Source of the DNA: Actinomucor elegans
Taxonomy: Eukaryota > Mucoromycota > Mucoromycetes > Mucorales > Mucoraceae
DNA: 64,000 nt
Assembly (NCBI GenBank): GCA_026027325.1
Contig: JAMSLZ010000009.1
Location: forward strand, 310,001 to 374,000
Reading direction: 5' to 3'
Part shown: one piece after another, positions 51,001 through 62,521 of the stretch
Position numbering within the stretch: position 1 is the first letter of the stretch
Layout of the letters: each line of letters begins with the position of its first letter
Program-made: the position numbers and the translations under genes
The notes under the pieces: generated by a model
What the model was told of the DNA's origin: nothing
The model's database searches: none
What the model saw: the letters and a program-made list of their open reading frames with translations, nothing else

Positions 51001-51132
51001 CCACAATTTTATCTCCCCTCTGTCGAGCTGCTAGGCCAAGAGAGTCTATTACCTGAAATTCGTAAAGCTCTACGAACATTATTAATCCGTGTAGGAACAT
51101 CGTATCATATTACAGTAAAGAAAGTAGAATAA
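45048..51132 (+). CDS. SEC7: Sec7/BIG-type ARF guanine-nucleotide exchange factor
   Basis: Exons are 45048-45216, 45283-45325, 45378-45603, 45655-46199, 46253-46399, 46451-47578, 47644-47837, 47893-48929, 48987-50085, 50141-50596, 50653-50800 and 50859-51132, giving 1,821 aa. Order: DCB dimerisation region, a disordered acidic linker, HUS box ('YVNYDCD'-type block, here '[19 protein letters not shown]'), catalytic Sec7 domain (about 690-880), then HDS repeats. The catalytic Glu791 sits in '[12 protein letters not shown]', and the ARF-binding groove motif '[17 protein letters not shown]' follows. The protein activates ARF at the trans-Golgi to drive vesicle budding. Length and domain order match yeast Sec7 and human BIG1/2. 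Confidence 0.96.
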
Positions 51133-51966
51133 ATAAAGCTGAATATCTAGATTTTAATGAGTATTATATACAATCTGAAGGTTATTCATTTGAATCGATT
51201 CATCTAGAATCCGTAAAATTTATCAATTGAGAATTCAAGTAATGCAAGTGGAAGATCGCCCTAATTTGCTTTGTGTATAAATTAATCAATCATTCCTAAA
51301 AAAAAAAAAAAAAAAGCCTTAAGACACCCTACAAAAAAAAAGTCTAAAAATTTAGATCTAAAAGATTCCCCTGGGACTTTTTTTTTCTAACGTTTCTATG
51401 TTCCTTTGAGCAAGCCAGGCTTAATGTCGCATCTGACGATTAATAGTTGTCCATAATGAACTACCATTTCAATCTGAATTCCGATCGAGTAAATTACTAT
51501 GAATGTACTGCACTTCAGCTAATAGCTGTAAATGACACATCTAATAGGAAATGGTATTTATACATTTCAAATGAAACGAGATTAATGTATAGATCTCGGC
51601 CCAATGTCTCATCTGATTAGTATTGCATATCTAGAGGAGGATTACTGAATCTATTAGGACCCTGTTTAACTGCTTTAGTAGAATTGATATATTACAATTA
51701 TCAATGGTTAGCTGTAAATTATATAGATTTTCATTTAGAAAAGACTGAGCCAATCAAAGATGAATGCACGGATATTTTACTTGATTTGGTGTGAGACTCT
51801 TTTCCTCTTTTGAATAATAATCTCCATTTAGTTCAAATGACAAGGGAAAGGGACTCTTGTTTAATCTGAGTTACCGATTCTTCCCAGTTTCCAGTCTATT
51901 ATTTCTCGCTGCAAGGATTCTTGCATGTCTTTTCGCTTTTCTTTCTGTTACTATTTACATTTTAAA
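51133..51966. other. Intergenic region upstream of the ERT1-like regulator
   Basis: SEC7 ends with TAAATAAA. The stretch holds an A17 run (about 51300-51316) and two minus-orientation fragments of the degenerate repeat ('AATGTCGCATCTGACGATTA' near 51424, 'AATGTCTCATCTGATTAG' near 51603). An in-frame ATG at 51925 precedes my chosen start. Confidence 0.55.
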
Positions 51967-53572
51967 ATGCAGAGCCAACATAATTCTATCGATTTGACTA
52001 ACACGTCCAATGGTATTACGAAAAAGAAACCTACAAGGACGACACATGTACCAACTGCTTGTGTAAGTTTATCATTCTATAGTTTAAAAGCCCTACTGAC
52101 GCGTCATATTTAGATCAACTGTAAGAAGGCACATCTAGCTTGCGATTGTAAGTATTTATATGAAATACATATATAGCACAATTGGTTCTAACTTCAAATA
52201 TTCAAAGTATCTCGACCTTGCAAACGCTGTTCCAGTTTAGGAAAATCTGATAGCTGCATCGACATTAAACACAAAAAGCGGGGTAGACCGAAACTGAGCT
52301 CTGTTAAGAAATGGCACCCTACAACAGCTTCTTCCACAGGAACTCTATCATCTAAACAACTCACTCAACATTTGTCGTTTCCTTTAGCAAATCCACCTGC
52401 TTTAATACCGTCTCGTTCGATTACCGCCAGTTCATTCAAGTTGACCGCGTCTAAGGAACGTCATTCTAACGAGGATGATCATTTACCCATTGAGATGATG
52501 ACGGTAAGTATTATCGTGTGTAAAACAACAACTATTCTGATTATGTAACATACATAGCTGTTTCTTTCCATGGACCTTTGTTGCGCTCGAGTATCTGATG
52601 AATCGATTCAATTTCTCGACATAGATCCAAATCAATTAGGGCACTGCTCTCTTTATGGGTTAATCCATCCTGAATCATCAGAAGCTTTATCTCGTCTGCA
52701 CCGTATACTATTAGACAATTGCCATCATCATGTCACACAGCCTATTTCATTCACACCAGCCAGTTCCGAGACGTTTCTAACAGCATCACCTGCTCAACTC
52801 TTGACTATTGCGAACGGATCTCAGACAATCAGAGAAACGCTAAAGTTTAAAGCTAATTGTGGATCGCGTTTAGAGTGCCAATTTTATTTGGGTGGAGGTT
52901 TTGGTGGAGACCTGTTTACACCCACTACATTAAATCAACTTTATATGGTGTGCGTGGTCTCTAGGCGTAATAATGAGATTAACCGCCAAACGCCGTTGAA
53001 CGCAGTAGAATCTATTTTGGCGAACGATATGGCCGCATCCGATGATTATCAAGCTTTATTTGATGATCCTGCTCTACTGTCTTTGGTAAGTTGTAATAAA
53101 ATAGATTCATAAATAGTATGTTAACACTGTCCATTTAGTATAATTCAACAACAACCAATGACAACGAGGCTATACAATTAGTTAATCACCTCTGTGAAGC
53201 AATTATATCGCCTACATCTACTATAGATACTCTGTATACAGCATCAAATGACTATAGTGGTAGTAGTGGCAGCAGTAGCTGTGGAAGTGTGGAGGATGGA
53301 TCAAGTAAACGTCATAGCACAAGTAGTATTAGTAGTAGTCGGAGCAGTAGTATATCCGAACGGGTACAGAACGTTACTTATCCTCAGCCCACTTTTGAAC
53401 AAGCATCCGTATTAGACGATTTTATGCTTTCTGCACAGAAACATAGTTCTACACCAATGAGTGAACTTCTTGCTGGGGATCTTCTAAATGATAACGTAAG
53501 CCAGATTTGTGAAAGGGAAACTATGAAAAACTGAAATGTTTCGTATTATAGAATGCTTATTGGTTGGGATAA
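51967..53572 (+). CDS. ERT1/AcuK-type Zn2Cys6 regulator
   Basis: Exons are 51967-52062, 52114-52147, 52208-52503, 52558-53085, 53139-53495 and 53552-53572, giving 443 aa. The zinc cluster has Cys32, 35, 42, 48, 51 and 60 (C-x2-C-x6-C-x5-C-x2-C-x8-C). The x8 last spacing and 'CKKAHLACD' resemble the ERT1/Rds2/AcuK group that controls gluconeogenesis and non-fermentable carbon use. A basic 'KKRGRPK' follows. The middle (about 145-270, 'CCARVSDESIQFLDIDP') looks like a PAS-type fold, also present in that group. The tail is Ser-rich. A 34-nt exon encodes part of the cluster, and the last exon codes only six residues. Target genes are not deducible. An in-frame upstream ATG (51925) is possible. 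Confidence 0.82.
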
Positions 53573-53759
53573 ATCGTTCGGGTACCACAACATGATGGTT
53601 TCCCCACATTGTACGTGTGTATATTTTTCATGATATCCGCGGGGAAGAACATAGCAATTTAATGGTGGTTTTGTATATATAATAAATACTATCAAACAAC
53701 ATGAACAATTAATACAAATGGCCTTTATTAATTGTATGAAAGTTGTGATATTGATATAC

Positions 53760-54010
53760 TTAGTTATCTCGCTCAAATGTCTCAATAACCGTTTGTAATC
53801 TCTCAATTTTACTTTCTATAGAGGGTATGTTCTATTGAACAGGTGTTACAAAGGGTTGGTTCATCAATACTTGTTTCCTTACCTTATTCAGATCTGCCAA
53901 TAATTTAACAGCGTCTCGATATTCTTTTATTGTAGTCTGGATAGATAGATCATCATTGTCTTGATCTTCTTCTATTAGACAAAAGCCAGTCAGCCATGTT
54001 ATTCAATCTG

Positions 54011-54050
<40 letters not shown>

Positions 54051-54628
54051 TTCTTTTACTTCAGGTAGTATCACGCTAAACTGCTCTGTCGTTTTACTTT
54101 CTGCCTGGCACGCTTGTTTCATCATACCTGCCCAATCTTCAGGACGTCGAACTCGACAAGTCACTGTTTTATTGATTTGTTCATTCAATTCTATTTGCTT
54201 CTGTTTGACCTTTTCTTGTAACTGTTGATCAATGGCAGGAACAGAGTTTAGAGCGGCTAAAAGTAGATATTAGATCGGTAATAGAAGCCTTCTTTCTCGT
54301 TGTATTTACCAACAACATCAACTTTGTCCGCGTCTCGCAGTTTGATATTATCAATCAAAGCAGTAAAAATATCATTCATGGACTAAATTCGCAAGTTAAC
54401 AAGCTATTTGATAATAATTCGGGTGTATAGATCTACCTGCTCTAGTTGTTCCTTGACCATTTTGCCTTGGGAATCTGTATTTAGAGGCTTGCCAAATGAT
54501 TCCTCAGCATGTTCTACTAAGGTCGACTTGGTTTCGTTGGCGAGAAACAAGATGTCGTTAATTCCAAGTTCCAATTTATGTTCTTGATTTCTTCGAGATT
54601 CCATTGTTGATAAAGAGCCGAATGCCAT
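53760..54628 (-). CDS. Small coiled-coil protein, possibly kinetochore Mis14/Nsl1-like
   Basis: Exons (minus) are 54628-54437, 54382-54310, 54256-54050, 53971-53883 and 53831-53760, giving 210 aa. All junctions close in frame, so the gene is real. The protein is helical and charged: 'MVKEQLEQSMNDIFTALIDN' spans exon 1/2, 'PAIDQQLQEKVKQKQIEL' precedes 'TVTCRVRRPEDWAG', and the C-terminus is a coiled coil ('SIESKIERLQTVIETFE'). Size and the 'L..LNEQI..TVT..RR' layout recall Mis14/Nsl1 of the MIND kinetochore complex, but this is a weak resemblance. Intron 3 is GT followed by A34 on the sense strand. ATGs at 54655, 54643 and 54604 are alternative starts. Divergent from TRM61, 130 bp apart. Confidence 0.55.
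54014..54047. repeat. T34 homopolymer (A34 on the sense strand) inside an intron
   Basis: Sits immediately after the GT donor of intron 3 of the minus-strand coiled-coil gene, the same placement as A48 in the SAC gene. Confidence 0.9.
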
Positions 54629-54758
54629 CGCCGCCTCTAGCATGAATAAAGTCACAGATATGCAAACCGAGCTTTGGGTGGCTTATCTATATCTATTTGA
54701 TGAAATCCTAGTTTTTATTTTTTTTTATCCAGATACCTCGACATTAAAACTAATAACT

Positions 54759-55948
54759 ATGAGTTTCAGTGGCTGGAAAAAATACATTGAAGAAGGCGAT
54801 CTAGTCATCATTTACATGGTAAGTAACTTGCCGAGATTTTATTTGCGGAAATCTCGACCAACAGCTTTTTTTTCTGACCAGACTAGAGACAATATGACAC
54901 CTACCTTTATGAAGAAAGGTACTACCCTGAATAATCGTTTTGGCGTCTATAAACACGATGATATCATTGGTAAAGAGTATGGTTCCAAGGTTAGTCCATA
55001 TCATTCGTATCCCAACTATTATACCCATACTAAAACTTTGACTCATAGATGGTATCCTCCAACTACCGAGGTTTCGTGTATTTGCTTCACCCTACACCAG
55101 AGCTCTGGACGCTTGTTTTACCGCATCGAACACAAATCCTATATATTGCAGATATTTCATTTATTACAACACTATTAGAAATGAAGCCAGGTGTCAATGT
55201 CATTGAGTCTGGTACTGGATCAGGTTCATTTTCACATTCCATCGCTCGAACCATTGCACCAACAGGACGATTATACTCTTTTGAATATCATAAAGAAAGA
55301 GCTAGTTTAGCGCAGCAGGAGTTCAATGAGCATGGATTTGGAGATATCATCAAAATGCATCATAGAGACGTCTGCAAAGAAGGGTTCCAAATGAAAGATC
55401 AAGTCAATGCCGTATTTTTAGATTTACCAGCACCTTGGCATGCTATTCCTTCAGCAAAAGAAGCTTTTAAGCAGGACCGTACTGGTAAAATCTGTTGTTT
55501 TAGTCCATGTATCGAACAGGTAGCTAGATCAGTTGCCGCATTAGAAGAACATGGCTTTATTGGTCAGTATACTCTAATATCTGCGGATTGTATATATACT
55601 GACATGTTATACAATATAGAAATTACAATGTATGAGTGCCTTATCCGAGAACATTCTATTGCTCCTTTACAAAAGATCAGTTTTAATGACGCTATCAAAA
55701 ATGCAAGAGAGAGAAAAGCACAAGGTCTACCTGCAGTAGAAAATGCCGCTGTCAAGCGAAAATTAGGTAGAGAGGAACCAATTCCAACAGCAGAAGAAAT
55801 TGAAGAAGCAGCCAACTTGATGTTGGTGTCGAAAACATTAGGCGAAACAAGAGGGCATACCAGTTACTTAACCTTTGCTACATTCTTACCTCCTACTGCC
55901 ATCAATGTCGTGCGTTTAAATGAAGTACTAGAAACAGATTCTAATTAA
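54759..55948 (+). CDS. TRM61: tRNA (adenine-58-N1) methyltransferase catalytic subunit Trm61
   Basis: Exons are 54759-54818, 54882-54989 and 55049-55562 with 55620-55948, giving 336 aa. If the 57-bp in-frame segment 55563-55619 is retained, the product is 355 aa. The protein shows the N-terminal beta-barrel ('MSFSGWKKYIEEGDLVIIYM'), then the class I methyltransferase fold. SAM motif I 'VIESGTGSGSFS' is near 107-118, 'LYSFEYHKERA' ends in the ribose-binding acid, and catalytic-loop 'VFLDLPAPW' binds the target adenine. 'GKICCFSPCIEQV' follows. With Trm6 it makes m1A58 in tRNAs, including initiator tRNA-Met. The segment 55563-55619 has GT-AG ends and falls in a variable position, so I take it as an intron. 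Confidence 0.93.
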
Positions 55949-57313
55949 TAAAGCGTATAGAGCTTGCATTAAGCTACACGAACTAAAAAAAAAAAAAAGA
56001 TTTAATTCGACATCAGACATAAAGATTGTGATATTACAGGTGAATATTTATCATTACCGACTTTTAGTACTGAGAAGACATTTTCAAAGATCTTGAATAT
56101 TTAGGCTTGCATAAAGGGTAGAATTTATTTGAAGGTTGATATTTAATAGGATATTGCTATAGCAACAGCATGATACAATTCAAAAGATTTTCTTGACTCT
56201 TTTGCTTGTTGATGCTGTTGCTTCTACAGTGCTACCTGTGGCGTTTGCAAGAACTGTTTCAGCTCCCATCCCCTTTAAACCCTTTTAAATCCTAAATGGT
56301 AATACTATTTCGATTTTTATCTTTTTTTATGGTATTTATGTTTGAATTCGTAGCCATACGCTGTAACAGTAATTGATTGAAAAGTGTACTGGTTTCGGTA
56401 GAGCCAATGACTTGAAAAACCGACCAAAACCAGCTGGTCGTTCACAAATTAATTAAGGGAAATGATATGTTGAGTTATATGTTGATTCAATTTGACATCA
56501 TTACAGTTAATAGTTTGTGGGTTACAAGAACATATCACTATATAGAAGCCGGTACAATCGAAATATATAGTACCATTAAAGAGAAGGAAGAGATAAATGC
56601 TCTTTACGAATATACAGTATACCCTTAGTTTTTTAAAAATTTATTGTCTCTGGTCGGACTTCATTTATGATAGCGTACTCAGTAAGATTTACGATCATAG
56701 AATTGCTAACAAAAGAACTAACCCCTTTGGTATTGCAAGTTTTGTAGTCGTATTTTTCAAATGCATTGCTATTCAGACTCCAGTTGGCATGTTTCTTGCC
56801 ATCTTCAATTTTGTAACCAGGTTGCACTATTTTTGTGCTTGCTGCTGATGGTAGAGTGAGGCGAATAAACTATAATATCAATTCCATTTTGAATTATATT
56901 GTTCTTCATAAATGTTGTTACAGTGATAAAATTAAAAAGGGACACATACTTTTGTTCATTGTCGACGCAGGCTAGAAATAACGACTGATTTCCAGATAAT
57001 TTCCCTCCCAGTTGCTCTGTTTTTTTTGAATAAATTGATGTAAAGTTAGAACAGGGTGCATGCTAGTGTTATTTGTTGTACCTAATAAAATTGCTTTTTT
57101 TTTTATTGAGCTTTTGGTACTCAACTAATTAATGCAAACCCTTGCAGGCTACCATTGTCAAATTGAAAAGGAAATCTCTGTTGTAATTTCTTATGTCTGA
57201 TTTCGATCGCCACATACTTATTATTAAAAAAAGCTGTTTGGTTGGCCAATAGAGATACAAGATAATGCTTTATTAGCTACTGATTGGCTGGATGAGTATA
57301 AACATATTGATAT
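55949..57313. other. Intergenic region left of the transposon
   Basis: No supportable gene; the hydrophobic frame at 56597-56848 has no partner exons. AATAAA and an A14 run follow TRM61. The transposon interrupts at the TAT of 57311-57313. Confidence 0.55.
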
Positions 57314-57345
57314 CACTATGGGAAAAATTCGAGTGAATTTCGAGT
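57314..57345 (+). repeat. Left terminal inverted repeat
   Basis: Begins CACTATGGGAAAAA, followed by GAGTGAATTTC units. Pairs with 62522-62553. Confidence 0.88.
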
Positions 57346-57471
57346 GAATTTCAAGTTAACTCGGTTTGCAGGAGAATCGTTGCCGTTTCGAGTGAATTCA
57401 AGTTAACTTGCAATTCACCTGCAATTCACTTGAAAATCAGGTTAACCCGAAATTCACCTTAAATTAACTCG

Positions 57472-57640
57472 AAAAACATGTTAACTCGCAATTCACTTGC
57501 AATTCACTCGAAAAACATGTTAACTTGCAATTCACTTGCAATTCACTCGAAAAACATGTTAACTTGCAATTCACTTGCAATTCACTCGAAAAACATGTTA
57601 ACTTGCAATTCACTTGCAATTCACTCGAAAAGCATGTTAA
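57472..57640. repeat. Subterminal tandem array, 39-bp unit
   Basis: Four full copies begin at 57472, 57511, 57550 and 57589, with a partial fifth at 57628. Each contains CATGTTAAC and two GCAATTCAC blocks. CACTA elements use such subterminal motifs as binding sites for their own proteins. A minus-strand open frame through the array (57464-57661) is a by-product of the 39-bp (13-codon) period. Confidence 0.9.
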
Positions 57641-57800
57641 CCTTCCTATGATTTCAACCACTTATATTTCAACCTTTTTTGCATGTATTAACCATGTATA
57701 GATAATGAAACAACATATGTGTAATGATGACTCTTTATTCAATAAGATAAACGATACAAAATGGGTATATAATATTAAGCTAATTATATTTACTGATATA

Positions 57801-58474
57801 TTACTGCAGTCCTTGATTTCTTGCATTTCTTAACTGCGCACCTTCCGCTTGAAGCCTACAAATGGGTGTTCATTTTTCTCTCCTTTTGATTCAATATGCA
57901 ATAGTTATAGAATGTACACTTACACTTTCTTCCTGTTATATTTGCTTCTGTTAGTCCATTTTTCTTGCACAAGAAACTCGCAAGGCCAAAATCTTACACA
58001 CTTGTTGATGATAGCAAGCCGTTCATCTGATGCTATCGACTGTTGTAGTGCCGACTGTATCATGGAGAGCTTATTAAGAGAAGAAAGCAGCCTCCAGCTT
58101 TTACATGCAGCTTCTGGGTTCTGCTGCGCAAAAGTTAGTACTGAAGAGAAAGCTTCTTGATCAAGTATTCCCATCAGGCTGCTGATATCTTCATCATTAG
58201 GCACTGGCTCCTTTAGGTGTTCTTTTAAAAAGCATTGGATATAGACTTTAGAATTTACTCTCCTTTGCTTCTTTGGCACTGGGATAGTTTTTGAGCTTCC
58301 TATGTTTAAAGAGGGTTGAAGCTTTTCATCGAAATAGTTTACGAGATCTTGTTTAAAATCTTCCATCCAAGGTGGAGGTAGATTTATTTGACTGTTAAGA
58401 TCTCTGTCGTTTTCTCTGCTGCTGGATTGACTGGATTGGCTGGTCTGTCTAATTTGTCTTCTGTTAGCTGGCAT
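57801..58474 (-). CDS. Transposon-borne second protein, unknown function
   Basis: Exons (minus) are 58474-57924 and 57855-57801, giving 201 aa; the 67-bp intron has GTAAGT...TAG ends. Not recognised. The N-terminus is Gln/Ser/Arg-rich ('RQIRQTSQSSQSSSREND'), then 'PPPWMEDFKQDLVNYFDEKL', a basic patch ('VPKKQRRVNSK') and a helical C-terminal half ('CFLKEHLKE', 'ALQQSIASDERL') with 'FWPCEFLVQEKW' near the end. It reads away from the transposase, next to the subterminal array. By position it could be a DNA-binding accessory protein analogous to plant TnpA, but no homology is seen. Confidence 0.78.
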
Positions 58475-59087
58475 GATTCTAATGATTTTATAAAATTTAT
58501 GGAAAGAAATGAGTGCAAAAGAAATGCATGTAGTGGAACCATCTTTATATCATAAGCCCTGCAGTTAAAAATGGCTTTAACTTAATAGGTATAGCCTGTG
58601 TCGGGAGAATCTTACCAGGAAGTGCTAGGTATCATATACAAAAAATCAGAACCTATTAGAGCTAATGTAACGTAATTATGCGTAATAAACAAACCTTGCT
58701 CGAATATTGATATCTCTCTTGTGGTGAAACGCACATATGGCACTCTGCATATATATATTAAGGAATGGGTTTCATCTAACCATCCATCTAAAGAGGGAAG
58801 TTTGGATCACCGCTGAAAGGACAATTAATGCAGAGTGAACATATATTAAAAAAGACCTTTGATTGTTACCAAGAGACTATTTTCTTTGAAATCTAAATAC
58901 AAGACATACGTGCTAGATAGGATAGCTAAACTTACTTTAGATCAATAAAACCTCATAAAACGGTTTTAATTCATTTATTCGCTTTTTATTCAATTTTTAC
59001 CGCATCTCTAAAACTGTGCATATAATACGTGCAGAGTCCCAACGCTTTTACCTTTATTTTACTCTTTCGCCTATTTCAACAAGAATA
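58475..59087. promoter_or_regulatory. Divergent promoter region of the transposon, including leader-type repeat copy C
   Basis: Separates the two transposon genes. It has two TATA-like stretches, 'CATATATATATTAAGG' (about 58748) and 'ACATATATTAAAAAAG' (about 58841). The part 58725-59000 is shared with 28081-28337 and 29385-29625. Confidence 0.65.
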
Positions 59088-62000
59088 ATGCCTGGTGAAA
59101 ACTGCCCAGTGTGTCAACAGTACTTTACTAAAAAAGAAATAAGAAGGCATATTATCAATTGCAGAATGCGACGTGCTTTCAATATATATAGTCAAGTAAA
59201 GCAGAAACTTACACTATCTCAGCAAGGTCATTTCGCCAGTAACCCTTATGTATCAGATGATCTTTTAAACCATGAAACGCAACATCAATCAAGCACTGAT
59301 ATTGTAAATAACAATCCTGCTGATATTTTACGAACAAGCCACTGTGATTTCAGTAACTCTGTAGATATGAACAGCTTGGATGAATGCGACTCTATAGCGA
59401 ATGAAGAAGAAAATTCAGAAAAAACTAAGGTAATACAAGAAGGTTGGCGAACAGTTGGCGCTATAGAAGAAGACGCAATAAAAAAAACCACAGTGGAAGA
59501 AATATACTCTAGATTAAGCAAATTCAAAGATACTATTACCCATCCTATTCAGCTTAAAATCAAGGACGATGGTAAACAGTACATGGATATTTTAAGTCCT
59601 CCAGAGAGGAAAAGTCTAGAACTGAAGTATCTCTTAAAAGAAAACAATGTATCAAAAAGTACGACCGAAAAAATATTCAACTTCTTCAATGAGTACTTAA
59701 TTGAGATGAATAGTGGTATAGTTATTATTTCCATCTTGCTGCTTTACTACTACCAGTGTGCTCACTGCTATTCTTATTTTCTTTTATAGAACATCTAAAA
59801 TTCATCAGCCCGTATAAATGCGAAAGCATTAATAATAATCATATAATCCAACTTCAAGCTGATAAATATGACATGTGTCCTGAAGGGTGCTACATGTATT
59901 ACCCTGGTGACAGTCAAACTGCTTGCCCTAGGTTAAGTTGCAAGAGACATCGTTATGAAGAGACATCGTCCACATCAACTATCATGGAAGCTAAAGCCAA
60001 GCATTACCAACTATCACTTAGTAAGCAGTTGGCCTATTTTATGCTGTCTGAAAAGAATAGGAAGAAGTTGAAATATAAAGCTACGCGTAGCTCTGTGTAT
60101 AGTTCAACCGATGAGCTTGATGGCTGCGAGAGAGATATATTGGATGGATTCGCTTTTAAAAGTAGAAATAGTGACGCCGAAGAAGACTATAACCTCTCGC
60201 TCTCGTTCCATTACGATGGATTCCATCCTTTTGACACAGGTGATAATAGTATGGCAATTATCATGTTTACTATTAATGATATACCACCAGAACAAAGGTA
60301 CAAAACAAAATAACTTGGCGCTGAAACTTTAATGGATAAATTAAATGCTCTATTATAGATTTGATCCAGAAAACAGACTGATCGTTGCCGTCATACCTGG
60401 TCCGAGAAAACCCTATGATATCTTTAGTTTCCTTTATCCTACCATCCAGGAGCTTCTCGTTTTGGAAACAGAAGGCATTATTGTCGAAACAGGAACCTCT
60501 TCCATCCGTATAAAGGCCCACTTATTAAACATAATTGGTGATATTCCTGGACTATCAGAGCTATGTTTACATGCTGGCCATAATTCTTACCATGGATGCC
60601 GCATTTGCAAGATCAAAGGCATTTATTCCAAATCAAAAAGGACTATAGTTTTTCCTGGAACAAATGAAGCACAAGAGCCCATTGAATACCCATTAAGGAC
60701 TTCTGAGGATTATCAAAACGGTGACTTGGTAAGAAGCTTAATAAATTAAACAATAGTAACTGTATCAGTGTCTAATGCAGTATGATTTGATTAACTATCT
60801 AGGCTACTTCACTCAAAGGGAAATTGCCATTTGCATTATTAAAAAGCTTTCATGGATGTTCATTTTTTGGATTAGATGAGATGCACTTATGGGGAATGAA
60901 TATAGCCAAGCACATATGGTCCATGATGAAGGATGACTCTCAGAGATTCGGATACTATAACCCTTTGTTCCTTCGGAACGCCTATAGAGAAGAAATTGGC
61001 AGAGCAATGGTTCAAATACAACGAATGCTTCCAAATGGAGCCATTGATGGTCAATTTATAGGTATTAGAGATTAACTCAAGAAACTTAATGCTAATTATT
61101 CCAATGAATTAATATCCTTGCTTTTTTCTTCACTTAGATATTTCTTCCAAATCAGGCCAATCTCGTAGCGTTGACTGGATTGATTTTTTAATGTACATAG
61201 TACCCACTTTGGTAGTGGAGGCGTTACGAAAACAACATGCTGATATTTACCAAACCGAAAGAAATAGAAAAAAGAAGAGAAAGGTAGCTTCTCCTGTACT
61301 GGAAGCTGTTGATGATGCGTGCAATGCTTTGAAATCAATATCCATGGTCTGCACTTTGACCCAAAAATTCAACATATATCCAAGTGATCTGTTACGGATT
61401 GATGAGTAAGTTTTTTTTTTTGAGAGACTACTACGTGCAGCTATGCTAAGTTTTCGATAATTTATATCGTCTTTTCATTCTAGATTAGTAAAAAGATGGC
61501 ATGCGTTCTTACTGCAGAAGATGGGAAAAGATACATTTACCATTAACCAGCATTATCTAAAACATTTGTCCTATATTATTTTTCAGCTTGGTCCACTTAG
61601 ATTGATAAGCGCCCGAACTCTTGAAAGAAGTATTCAAGATGTAAAAAGACATATCAAGTCTAAACAAAATCCTCAAAAAAACTCTGTCACTGTTCTAATG
61701 GATCACTACACAAAAGCGTATAAAAACTGGCAGATTGGAATTGAAAGCCATAGTGTTGATGAAGATATGGTATTTAAACCTTCTTCTGCTGACTTAATCA
61801 ACCAATTATTTCCAACGTGTGATATTAAGCATCTAATCCAGCAATATCTAGCCGATCATAATGGTTCCAGTTCAACAGAAGAGGAGTACTCTGTTTCTAC
61901 TTCTAATACTTACGGTAAAACGAGGAATGGCCAAACCGTTGATATTTCTTCAAGAAAACAAAACCAAAAGATAGTTGCATACATATCAGATGATACTATG

Positions 62001-62243
62001 TCCTTACAATATAATATAGGCCAAGTAAAGCAGTTTATTAGATGGAAAGATCAAATACTTGCCTTATTACAACATCAAACGACTTTAGTGTTTGATGGTC
62101 AAACATGCTGCTATTATACGCAACCCTATGAAGAAAGGCTCCTATGGAAAATAATCAAAGCCAAGGACATAATAGGATATGCTATACTTATACCTTCTTT
62201 ATTAAATAAAGACAAAACATATGTTGCTTGGAGACCTTATTAA
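59088..62243 (+). CDS. Tnp2-like transposase of CACTA/EnSpm family
   Basis: Exons are 59088-59715, 59790-60297, 60359-60728, 60803-61061, 61138-61405 and 61484-62243, giving 930 aa. An N-terminal C2HC-type finger ('CPVCQQYFTKKEIRRH' then Cys) is likely DNA-binding. The tnp2 core has the first catalytic Asp in 'HYDGFHPFD', 'VIPGPRKPYDIFSF', 'IIGDIPGLSELCLHAGHNS' with the second Asp, then zinc-binding 'GCRICKIKG'. The region 'ARTLERSIQDVKRH' near 710 is a candidate for the third acidic residue. An in-frame ATG at 59016 is an alternative start within the leader. All six exons join without a stop or frameshift, so the protein is probably active. Confidence 0.9.
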
Positions 62244-62521
62244 ACCAAGTACATATATAAATTTATTCTATACTATCAATGCTGTCTTATATTCGTTGAA
62301 ACCAGAGCTCTGCTTCACTGTTTAGTTTAACATACAATTTACTCGAACTAGCTCCATATTCACTCCAATTGGGAAACATGGAAATTCATGGAAAAATAAT
62401 GGAAATAAAAGTTAAGGTGCATTAACCTGGTTTCCAAGTTGCCATGAAATTCACTTTATTTCACTTTAAATTCAGGTGAAAGCACTAATTCACTTGAAAT
62501 TCACTTGATTTTGCCATGAAT
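62244..62521. other. Right subterminal region of the transposon
   Basis: Non-coding, with scattered GAAATTCA, TTCACTTGAAATTCACTTG and TTTCACTTTA motifs related to the left array but not in tandem. Confidence 0.7.

Noticed and set aside
56597..56848. 83-codon hydrophobic frame left of the transposon
   Set aside because: Phe/Ile-rich composition is typical of AT-rich random DNA; no signal, motif or splice context.
57464..57661. Minus-strand open frame with 13-residue repeats ('LTCFSSELQVNCK')
   Set aside because: It is only the translation of the 39-bp subterminal array, whose period is a multiple of three; a duplicated non-coding motif stays open by construction.
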